Origin: Alkalibaculum bacchi
GTDB taxonomy: Bacteria > Bacillota > Clostridia > Eubacteriales > Alkalibacteraceae
Direction of reading: 5' to 3'
NCBI RefSeq assembly: GCF_937875145.1
Contig: NZ_CALNCS010000131.1
Location: 1-10,281, forward strand
Length of the DNA stretch: 10,281 nucleotides
Below, one piece after another: positions 1 to 5,249 of the stretch. A model generated the notes under the pieces. The model worked only from the letters and a program-made list of their open reading frames with translations. It did no database searches and was not told the DNA's origin. Each line of letters begins with the position of its first letter. Positions within the stretch are counted from its first letter, which is position 1. The translations under genes were made by a program, and so were the position numbers.

Positions 1-396
1 GATGCAACTGATAAGGAAGTTATGAAGATTTCTAGAATCACATTAATCGCGATTACAATAGTAGGAGTGCTTATTGCCTTAGATGAAAATAGCGTTATTT
101 TTAATGTAGTATCCTTTGCTTGGGCAGGTTTCGGTGCAACATTTGGTCCTATTATGCTGTTCTCCTTATTTTGGAAGAGAACGACAAGAGAAGGCGCCAT
201 TGCGGGTATGCTTACCGGTGGTATAATGGTATTTATATGGAATCTTTTCATTAAACCTCTAGGTGGTATATTTGGCATCTATGAACTAATGCCAGCGTTT
301 ATTCTTTCTTGTATAGCTATTATAATAGTTTCACTGATAACAAAAGAACCATCAGAAGAAATACAAAAGGAATTTGATCTTGCAAAACAAGCTTAA
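1..396 (+). CDS. putP: Sodium/proline (solute) symporter PutP family, 3' part only
   Basis: This is the C-terminal 131 residues of a sodium:solute symporter; the reading frame is open from base 1, so the start lies outside the window. Proteins of this family import proline or a related solute across the cytoplasmic membrane with Na+. Four hydrophobic membrane segments are visible, at about residues 13-28, 32-58, 69-87 and 94-115 of the fragment. The stretch around FGPIMLFSLFWKRTTREGA followed by GMLTGG matches the conserved C-terminal SSF signature (GP..LF.LFWKR.T..GA..G...G). A charged cytoplasmic tail (EPSEEIQKEFDL) ends the protein, which is usual for PutP. The family is about 500 residues long, so roughly a quarter is present. 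The family call is secure. Proline as substrate is inferred from resemblance to PutP and could be another small solute. Confidence 0.85.
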   Translation, partial: DATDKEVMKISRITLIAITIVGVLIALDENSVIFNVVSFAWAGFGATFGPIMLFSLFWKRTTREGAIAGMLTGGIMVFIWNLFIKPLGGIFGIYELMPAFILSCIAIIIVSLITKEPSEEIQKEFDLAKQA

Positions 397-413
397 TATG
401 AATTACATAATTC

Positions 414-444
414 AAAGCTTCTTCTGATTAGGGAGAAGCTTTTT
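414..444 (+). terminator. Intrinsic terminator of the symporter gene
   Basis: A 12-bp stem forms between 414-425 (AAAGCTTCTTCT) and 431-442 (GGGAGAAGCTTT) around a GATTA loop; nine of the pairs, 414-422 with 434-442, are perfect. A T run follows at 440-444. It lies 18 bases after the symporter stop codon. Confidence 0.9.
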
Positions 445-537
445 ATGTACTAAGAAAAGTTCTAGGTATTAATTAAGTTCTTATTAAATACTAATAATTG
501 GATGCAACAATCACAAATAATGATCTAAAAGAATTTG

Positions 538-557
538 CTTAGAACTTACAACGTAGA
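538..557 (+). repeat. Dispersed repeat, copy A (CTTAGAACTTACAACG family)
   Basis: CTTAGAACTTACAACGTAGA matches copy B at 6609-6628 at 17 of 20 positions, and the reverse complement of 7455-7474 (left arm of copy C) at 18 of 20. It sits in the gap between the symporter terminator and the penicillin-binding protein gene. A degenerate inverted partner may start at 459 (GTTCTAGG). That would give a span of about 87 bp, close to the 90 bp of copy C, but the partner is weak. Confidence 0.6.
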
Positions 558-621
558 GGTAAGTGACAACTCCCAAACAACCTCAGATGGGAAGCCGCTG
601 AGGTGATCTGTGGCATATTTA

Positions 622-630
622 TGGTATAAT
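622..630 (+). promoter_or_regulatory. Extended -10 promoter for the penicillin-binding protein gene
   Basis: TGGTATAAT is a perfect TATAAT with a TGN extension. It lies 45 bases before the start codon, after the upstream terminator. No good -35 is found at 17 bp spacing; an extended -10 can compensate. An interrupted inverted repeat, CCTCAG (581-586) with CTGAGG (598-603), falls where the -35 region would be and could be an operator or chance. The rest of 445-620 holds only repeat copy A. Confidence 0.6.
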
Positions 631-675
631 AAATTTTGTAGATAAAAAGCTAAGTTAGATATTTAGGAGGTTAAT

Positions 676-2706
676 ATGATTAGAAAGCAATTGTTATTGT
701 CTATATGTTGTAGCCTATTGCTACTATTTGCCGGTTGTTCTAGCCAAAAAGATCCTGTAGGTTTGGTAGATCAGTATATTAAATTATGGGAATCAAAGGA
801 TTATGAAGATATGTATGCAGTTATTTCCCCAGAAGATAAGGATGGATTATCTTTAAAGGAGTTTAAAAAGGCATACGAGGAGCTTTATACAGATTTGAAA
901 GTAGATTCGATAGCTGTAGAAAACTTAGGGGATGAAAAGAAATTAAAAGAAAAAATTGAAAACGAAGATAAAGTGAGTATCCCGATTAAGGTCACCCTTC
1001 AGACGGCCTATGGTGAAAAATCCTATAATCTAGAAGTGAGCGTAGTAAAAGAAGAAGTCGAAGATAAGTCTTCTTGGTATATTGATTGGGATTACGATTT
1101 GATATATGAAAATCTTGAGGCTGGAGACTCTATCATTACGAGGAACACTTCACCTGTTCGCGGGGTTATTGCAGATCGCAATGGCAATAAATTAGCTCAA
1201 AATAGCACTGTAATTCAAGTAGGTATTGTCCCTGGTAGACTAGGAGATATGAAAGAAGAAGTCATTAGGGATATAGCAGAAGCTTTCTCTATTTCTGAAG
1301 ATTATATAAAAGACCGATTAAATCTCTCATGGGTAAAGGACGAATCTTTTGTAGATATTGTAAAAATACCTATAGAGCAAGTGTCTCAAATAGAAGAAAT
1401 ATATGCTAAAAATAATGGTGCTACGTATAAAGAAATAGTTGAACGGGTTTATCCCTATAAGGAAGTAGCTGCTCATTTAACAGGTTATCTAGGTTATATT
1501 GGTGAGGATGAATTAAAGGAGTTAGAGGGTCAAGGATTTACTTCAAACAGCAAGCTAGGCAAGACTGGCTTAGAGAAAATTTTTGATGAGACATTAAGAG
1601 GAGTACCTGGCAAAAAAGTTGTGATAGCAAGCAATAAGGGAACAGAAAAAGAAGTTTTAAAGGAAGAGAAGGCAAAAGACGGAGAAGATTTAGTAATTAC
1701 TATCGACATAGACCTACAGAAAAAATTATATGAAAGTATGAATGGGGAAAGGGGAACTGCAGCTTCTGTAAACTATAAAAATGGTGAAATTTTAGCCATA
1801 GTTAGTTCACCTTCTTATGACCCGAACAAATTCACTTTAGGGATCACTTCAGGAGAATTAACAGCTCTTCAAGAAGATAAAAGTAATCCACTTCTAAATC
1901 GGTTTACCAAGGTCTATACACCTGGTTCTGTTCTCAAGCCTATTACAGCTGCAATAGCTTTAAATGGTAAGGTGATTGATGAGAATTTTACTATAAATGT
2001 GAAGGGGAAAGATTGGCAAAAGGATTCATCTTGGGGAGATTATTATATCACTAGAGTAACAGACCCAGGAACTCCAGTAGATTTAGAAAAAGCTATGGTT
2101 TACTCGGACAATATATACTTTGGTCAAGTAGCTCTGAAAATTGGAGAAGAAAATTTTATTCAAAGGGCAAAAGATTTTGGCATCGGAGTAGATTTAAAGA
2201 TACGTTATAGTATGAATGAATCACAACTTGCAAATAAAAATAAAATTTCAAGTGAAATCTTGCTAGGCGATACAGGCTATGGACAAGGGCAAGTATTAAC
2301 TAATATTTTAAATATACCAAAAGCTTTCTCTGCCTTTACTAACGATGGAGGCATAGTAGAGCTAAAGTTAATTATGGATAAAGCCGAACCTGTAATAACG
2401 AATATAATATCTAAAGAAGTCTCTAATAAAGTCTTTGACCTAATGGTAAAGGTAGTAGAAGACCCTAAAGGAACAGGACATGAAGCTTATATTGCAGGCA
2501 AGACCATTGCAGGAAAAACAGGAACCGCAGAAGTAAGCGATGCAAATGAGTCTAATCAAAAGGACGAAATAGGCTGGTTTTCAGCCATAGACAAAAGTGA
2601 AACTACCCCATATATTACGACTATGATGATAGAAGAAGTACAAGGCAGAGGTGGAAGCCATGTAGTAGTGCCGAAGGTTAGGGCGTTTATACAAAATTAT
2701 GAATAG
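676..2706 (+). CDS. Lipoprotein class B penicillin-binding protein with MecA-type N-terminal domain (PbpC/PBP2a-like)
   Basis: This is a D,D-transpeptidase that cross-links peptidoglycan on the outer face of the membrane; it has 676 residues. A lipoprotein signal ends at Cys21 (FAGC). Residues about 27-143 fit the NTF2-like MecA N-terminal domain. Residues about 156-310 are the dimerisation region (VRGVIADRNGN at 161-171, LGKTGLEKIFDE at 294-305). The transpeptidase domain follows from about 355. All three active-site motifs are present: S418-V-L-K421 (SxxK, nucleophile Ser418), S477-D-N479 (SxN) and K614-T-G616 (KTG). Y535-GQG is also conserved. The AGGAGG at 665-670 with a 5-base gap fixes the ATG. 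Architecture and length match Bacillus PbpC (PBP3) and staphylococcal MecA, a group that includes low-affinity, beta-lactam-tolerant enzymes. Actual beta-lactam affinity cannot be read from the sequence. The gene is monocistronic, with no bla/mecR-type regulator beside it. Confidence 0.92.
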   Translation: MIRKQLLLSICCSLLLLFAGCSSQKDPVGLVDQYIKLWESKDYEDMYAVISPEDKDGLSLKEFKKAYEELYTDLKVDSIAVENLGDEKKLKEKIENEDKVSIPIKVTLQTAYGEKSYNLEVSVVKEEVEDKSSWYIDWDYDLIYENLEAGDSIITRNTSPVRGVIADRNGNKLAQNSTVIQVGIVPGRLGDMKEEVIRDIAEAFSISEDYIKDRLNLSWVKDESFVDIVKIPIEQVSQIEEIYAKNNGATYKEIVERVYPYKEVAAHLTGYLGYIGEDELKELEGQGFTSNSKLGKTGLEKIFDETLRGVPGKKVVIASNKGTEKEVLKEEKAKDGEDLVITIDIDLQKKLYESMNGERGTAASVNYKNGEILAIVSSPSYDPNKFTLGITSGELTALQEDKSNPLLNRFTKVYTPGSVLKPITAAIALNGKVIDENFTINVKGKDWQKDSSWGDYYITRVTDPGTPVDLEKAMVYSDNIYFGQVALKIGEENFIQRAKDFGIGVDLKIRYSMNESQLANKNKISSEILLGDTGYGQGQVLTNILNIPKAFSAFTNDGGIVELKLIMDKAEPVITNIISKEVSNKVFDLMVKVVEDPKGTGHEAYIAGKTIAGKTGTAEVSDANESNQKDEIGWFSAIDKSETTPYITTMMIEEVQGRGGSHVVVPKVRAFIQNYE

Positions 2707-2733
2707 TTGGTAAATCAAAGTAGTGAACAATAG

Positions 2734-2768
2734 TTGGGCGATAGTTAAACTATTGCCCAATTTTTTTT
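2734..2768 (+). terminator. Intrinsic terminator of the penicillin-binding protein gene
   Basis: A 12-bp stem forms between TTGGGCGATAGT (2734-2745) and ACTATTGCCCAA (2749-2760), with a TAA loop and a single G-T wobble. Eight T residues follow (2761-2768). Confidence 0.95.
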
Positions 2769-2914
2769 GTGAATAGACAAGTTTTTTTATTCATCTTCAG
2801 ATTTCTACTTTTAAGTTTTTCCTGTTCAACTGTCCACCAGTAAGAATTTTTTTCAGAAAAAGAAGGAATTTACTAACTTGTGTAGAATTATATACTTAAG
2901 TTTAGTCTCTTTAA

Positions 2915-3211
2915 CGATATGTGTTTTTGTACCCGGTAAAGATTGCATATACAAAAGCGCTTTATGGAGCGGATAGTAAGAAAATTAATGTTTCTTCTTA
3001 AACAGCCAAAATTCTACAAAAAATGCGCAATGAAAAATCTAATATTATAAAATAGGATCTTATGAAGCTGAAATTAGAAAACCTATGAAAATTCTCTTGA
3101 GAAAAAAAGTCTATCTATGAAGCAAATAAGGGATTTATTGATACATATAGCGCAGAAAAATATAAAAAGGCAGTGATTCAAATTGTGAAGGATTTAAACT
3201 TAAAAATGTAA
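2915..3211 (+). pseudogene. Decayed coding remnant, family not recognised
   Basis: A protein-like reading runs through this stretch in pieces. From 2915 the frame is open to a TAA at 2999-3001. It continues in the same frame to a TAG at 3053-3055, shifts by one base into the frame carrying GSYEAEI (3055-3075), and then hits a TGA at 3118-3120. It shifts back at 3116 for a last piece that begins YEANKGFIDTYSAEKYKKA and ends at a TAA at 3209-3211. The pieces are charged and protein-like (for example YGADSKKINVS), and the last resembles an amphipathic C-terminus. At least two stops and two frameshifts make it non-functional as one protein. No ribosome site or start codon is evident. I do not recognise the parent family. 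It could also be chance open reading in AT-rich DNA. Confidence 0.4.
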
Positions 3212-3239
3212 AATTAAAAGTGTAGCTTGTAAAGTGATA

Positions 3240-3267
3240 CACCTCGCTTTAAGGCAAGGTGATTTTT
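3240..3267 (+). terminator. Possible terminator after the decayed remnant
   Basis: CACCTCGCT (3240-3248) can pair with GGCAAGGTG (3253-3261) around TTAA, with one C-A mismatch and one wobble. A T run follows at 3263-3267. It is placed 28 bases after the last stop of the decayed reading frame, which supports that stretch having once been a gene. Confidence 0.55.
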
Positions 3268-3270
3268 CGC

Positions 3271-3321
3271 TTAACACGTTTTTAAGGATGTATTAAGATT
3301 CACTTAAGAGTCATATATTAT
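3271..3321 (+). promoter_or_regulatory. Four tandem OmpR/PhoB-type boxes (Pho-box-like) plus -10
   Basis: TTAACA (3271), TTAAGG (3282), TTAAGA (3293) and TTAAGA (3304) recur at an exact 11-bp period, each separated by 5 bases. This is the layout bound by PhoP/PhoB-class response regulators. In Bacillus subtilis, PhoP-activated promoters typically carry four TTAACA-like repeats spaced by about 5 bp, just upstream of the -10. TATTAT at 3316-3321 is a suitable -10. It places the boxes at about -57 to -19 of a start near 3328, and no separate -35 is needed. The assignment to phosphate control is an inference; another OmpR-family regulator could use the site. Confidence 0.65.
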
Positions 3322-3358
3322 TCTTAGTAAATAAAATAGTACAAAGGGGTCATGTAAA

Positions 3359-3460
3359 ATGCAATTGTCTACAAAAAATAAAATTATTCTTTTGATTATG
3401 TCCGTAAGCATATTTATTATAACCTTTTTAACTTATATGACGGGCCATTCTGTTACATAG
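3359..3460 (+). CDS. 33-residue single-span membrane peptide, or truncated gene start
   Basis: A short open frame starts at the ATG at 3359, nine bases after an AAAGGGG ribosome site (3343-3349). It ends at a TAG at 3458-3460. The product has a basic N-terminus (STKNK), one hydrophobic segment at about residues 9-26 (ending FIITFLTY), and a short polar tail ending HSVT. It lies about 30 bases downstream of the predicted start point of the four-box promoter, so it is probably transcribed. Two readings are possible: a genuine small membrane protein under Pho-type control, or the first exported segment of a larger sensor or transporter whose remainder has been lost. No continuation of the protein is visible in any frame of 3461-3570. 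I do not recognise a family. Confidence 0.45.
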   Translation: MQLSTKNKIILLIMSVSIFIITFLTYMTGHSVT

Positions 3461-3522
3461 TAAAAAGAGTCAAGCTATAGGATTTATAAAATACGTAATA
3501 TGAACTGAAAACTCATTTTATA

Positions 3523-3548
3523 GATTTGGCTACTAAAGGTAGCCAATC
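3523..3548. terminator. Hairpin between the small peptide and the minus-strand gene
   Basis: GGCTAC (3528-3533) pairs perfectly with GTAGCC (3539-3544). The stem is extended by GATT and AATC outside a single bulged T at 3527. It follows both the small peptide (+) and the stop of the 128-residue protein (-), so it may serve as a weak convergent terminator. There is no good T run on either strand. Confidence 0.4.
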
Positions 3549-3570
3549 CACTAGGCTAGTATTCGAGTTG

Positions 3571-3957
3571 TTATTTTAGTTCTTCATCCCATTTGACGAT
3601 ATCTTCATAATGATTGCTTACATCTATAACAGTTAATTTTTTATTCAATCTATCTACCTTACGCTTCATCTGGCTCAAGGCTTTTAATACGGCACCATTT
3701 TTTGTAGTAGAAGTACCTCTAATGAGTTCATTTAAGGCTGGGTCATTTATAATTACAGTAAATTCATCTCCATCAATTTGTTGGAACTCTTCAAGCAAAG
3801 CTATATAAGCTTTGATACCAACTGCAGCTGGTTTAATATAGTCCTGATAAATTGACTTTTTACATATTAATTCTTCATCTCTATAAATACTGTATCGAAT
3901 TTCAATATCTTCCCCTTCATAATAAGCAGGAATTCCTACTAAATACGCTGTAATCAT
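3571..3957 (-). CDS. Hypothetical protein of 128 residues, possibly RNase H-like fold
   Basis: I do not recognise a named family. It is a soluble protein with no signal peptide or membrane segment. The predicted order is three strands (about 2-13, 17-25, 30-37), a helix (44-58, AAVGIKAYIALLEEF), a strand ending in an aspartate (65-72, EFTVIIND), helices (73-105), a strand (107-113) and a terminal acidic helix. That order resembles the RNase HI fold, with Asp72 at the place of a catalytic Asp. However, the first-strand Asp and the helix Glu of active RNase H are not evident, so any nuclease activity is doubtful; this is inference from pattern only. The start is supported by GAGGAG (minus strand, 3964-3969), six bases before the ATG. 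It is divergent from the MerR-type regulator and shares its 157-base upstream region. Confidence 0.7.
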   Translation of the reverse strand: MITAYLVGIPAYYEGEDIEIRYSIYRDEELICKKSIYQDYIKPAAVGIKAYIALLEEFQQIDGDEFTVIINDPALNELIRGTSTTKNGAVLKALSQMKRKVDRLNKKLTVIDVSNHYEDIVKWDEELK

Positions 3958-3991
3958 TGCATACTCCTCTAATCATGATTTGTTTTTCTTT

Positions 3992-4020
3992 ATTATACTA
4001 TATAAACATCAAAATATCTA
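3992..4020 (-). promoter_or_regulatory. Sigma-A-type promoter of the 128-residue protein gene
   Basis: Read on the minus strand, TAGATA (4015-4020, four of six consensus bases) is followed after 17 bp by a perfect TATAAT (3992-3997). The MerR-type operator lies about 50 bp further upstream, so it probably does not act directly on this promoter. Confidence 0.55.
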
Positions 4021-4060
4021 AACGATTCATATAAATTATAATAAATATTTTTGTATTCTC

Positions 4061-4091
4061 TTGACATTGACGTAACGTTAAGGTGTATAGT
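4061..4091 (+). promoter_or_regulatory. MerR-type autoregulated promoter with 19-bp spacer and central dyad
   Basis: The -35 TTGACA (4061-4066) and -10 TATAGT (4086-4091) are separated by 19 bp, the long spacer typical of promoters activated by MerR-family proteins through DNA distortion. The palindrome TAACGTTA (4073-4080) sits exactly at the spacer centre. It lies within the longer imperfect dyad GACGTAACGTTAAGGT (4069-4084). Position and form predict that the regulator encoded just downstream controls its own promoter. Confidence 0.85.
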
Positions 4092-4114
4092 GCATCTTGA
4101 AAGGAGGTTTTCAG

Positions 4115-4873
4115 GTGGAATATACGATTCAAAAATTAAGCAAAATGGCGGGAATAACTACTCGTACATTAAGGTATTATGATGAAATAGGAATACTCAA
4201 GCCGGCGAGGATTAATTCATCAGGATATCGAATGTTCGGTCAAAAGGAAGTGGATCGGTTACAACAAATACTCTTTTATCGTGAGTTGGGCATTGAACTA
4301 TCTCGTATCAAAGAGATTATAACTTCGCCCTCCTTTGACGAACAAATTGCTTTAAAAGAGCATCATGAAAAACTTCTTGAAAAAAGAGCTCAATTAGATG
4401 TATTAATTGAAAATGTAGAAAATACCATGGCTTTAAAAGAAGGGAGAATTATAATGAACGATCAAGAAAAATTTAAAGGTTTTAAGAAAAAGCTTGTTGA
4501 GGATAATGAAAAAAAATATGGAGATGAAATTCGGCAGAAATATGGTAAGGACACGGTAGAAAAATCCAATAAAAAGGTAATGAATATGTCCCAAGAAGAC
4601 TACGAAGAGGTTACCAAATTAGAGGGTGAAGTAAAAGAAACTTTGGCTGAAGCCTTTAAAGGAGGAGATCCTGCCAGTGAATTAGCTCAAAAGGCAGCAG
4701 ATCTTCATAAACAATGGATTACCTACTATTGGGGTTTCTACAGCCCAGAGGCTCATGCAGGTCTAGCGCAAATGTATGTGGAAGACGAGAGGTTTACAGC
4801 ATACTACGATGAAAACCAACCGGGCACAGCGGATTTTTTGAGGGATGCGGTTATTATTTATACGAAACAATAG
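4115..4873 (+). CDS. MerR-family regulator with TipAS-type ligand domain (TipA/Mta-like)
   Basis: This is a DNA-binding transcription activator of the TipAL/Mta group, which sense thiopeptides or other drugs and switch on multidrug genes. It has 252 residues. The winged helix-turn-helix is at about 2-70 (YTIQKLSKMAGITTRTLRYY, then YDEIGILKPAR and SGYRMF), and the dimer coiled coil at about 75-110. The antibiotic-recognition (TipAS) domain spans about 114-252, with the typical WITYYWGFYSPEAHAGLAQMY and YYDENQPGTADFLRDA. The GTG start at 4115 is chosen over the in-frame TTG at 4097 because AAGGAGG (4101-4107) lies 7 bases before the GTG and would be inside the longer version. The protein contains no cysteine, so the covalent thiopeptide attachment described for Streptomyces TipAL is not possible here. 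No efflux gene is adjacent, so its targets may lie elsewhere. Confidence 0.9.
   Translation: MEYTIQKLSKMAGITTRTLRYYDEIGILKPARINSSGYRMFGQKEVDRLQQILFYRELGIELSRIKEIITSPSFDEQIALKEHHEKLLEKRAQLDVLIENVENTMALKEGRIIMNDQEKFKGFKKKLVEDNEKKYGDEIRQKYGKDTVEKSNKKVMNMSQEDYEEVTKLEGEVKETLAEAFKGGDPASELAQKAADLHKQWITYYWGFYSPEAHAGLAQMYVEDERFTAYYDENQPGTADFLRDAVIIYTKQ
4440..4873 (+). promoter_or_regulatory. Internal ribosome site and in-frame start for a free TipAS-like domain
   Basis: Inside the regulator gene, AAGGGAG (4440-4446) stands 7 bases before an in-frame ATG at 4454. The predicted product is 139 residues (4454-4873), beginning MNDQEKFKGF, exactly at the boundary between coiled coil and ligand domain. Streptomyces tipA is known to make TipAS from an internal in-frame start in the same place. 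Confidence 0.6.
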
Positions 4874-4959
4874 TTTGGCCGGTTGGGCAGGAAAAGAGCA
4901 CTTGCTTTCAGGTAAGTAAATGTAAAATCCTTCATAGCAAGCTTCTTCCGCCTCATTAT

Positions 4960-4990
4960 AGCCACCATTGGTGGCTTATTTGTTTTTCTC
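4960..4990 (+). terminator. Terminator of the MerR-type regulator gene
   Basis: AGCCACC (4960-4966) pairs with GGTGGCT (4970-4976) around ATT. A T-rich but interrupted tail (TTATTTGTTTTT) follows. Its downstream half overlaps the stop codon of the convergent GIY-YIG gene. On the minus strand the same hairpin has no T run. Confidence 0.7.
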
Positions 4991-5236
4991 GTCCAACCAA
5001 TTCTTACAGATATCTTCCTTTTCCACCTTTCGAAGCTGCTTAATTGCATACTCTCTTCTCATAGCTTCTTGCTTTGTAGAGGTTTCTTCTACGTATACTA
5101 GTTTTACTGGGCGCTTTGAGCAGGTGTATTTGGCGCCTTTGCCTTCGTTGTGTTGCTTTGTGCGGCGTTTTGGATCTGTAGTCCATCCTGTGTATAGAGA
5201 GTTGTCTTTACAGCGGACCATATAAACATAATACAT
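4976..5236 (-). CDS. GIY-YIG domain protein, UPF0213 (YhbQ/YazA-like)
   Basis: This small single-domain member of the GIY-YIG nuclease superfamily has 86 residues, close to the usual 80-100 for the UPF0213 group. The first motif is YYVYMVRC (residues 2-9, YVY in place of GIY) and the second LYTGWT (YTG in place of YIG). The conserved arginine region (KRRTKQHNEGKGAKYT), the KLVYVEE strand and the catalytic-type glutamate in RREYAIKQLRK all follow as expected. Members bind and probably cut structured DNA; the cellular role in Gram-positives is poorly defined. It begins 13 bases after the apgM stop codon, with only a weak AGAGAA ribosome site. It is therefore likely translated from the apgM message, perhaps by coupling. 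Family call sure, function not. Confidence 0.85.
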   Translation of the reverse strand: MYYVYMVRCKDNSLYTGWTTDPKRRTKQHNEGKGAKYTCSKRPVKLVYVEETSTKQEAMRREYAIKQLRKVEKEDICKNWLDEKNK

Positions 5237-5249
5237 AAGCTATTCTCTA

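Noticed and set aside
581..603. Hairpin CCTCAG/CTGAGG as a riboswitch or attenuator
   Set aside because: It lies upstream of the predicted transcription start, so it would not be in the mRNA; at most it is a DNA operator.
2769..2911. Possible further coding or regulatory content before the decayed remnant
   Set aside because: All frames are broken by stops, and no promoter, hairpin or repeat stands out.
3352..3357. Minimal start-stop reading frame ATGTAA before the 33-residue peptide
   Set aside because: It is only 2 bases after the ribosome site, too close for efficient use; probably chance.
4097..4114. TTG start 6 codons upstream for the MerR-type regulator
   Set aside because: It would place the AAGGAGG ribosome site inside the gene, and the family begins directly at the YTIQKLSK helix-turn-helix.
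4874..4975. Protein-like reading continuing in frame after the GIY-YIG stop codon (minus strand, contains EEACYEGFYIYLPESK)
   Set aside because: The GIY-YIG protein is already of normal length. The stretch has no start codon, ribosome site or recognisable family, and continues only as antisense of the regulator gene.
4858..5049. 63-residue minus-strand frame
   Set aside because: It overlaps the GIY-YIG gene in another frame, and no family or ribosome site supports it.
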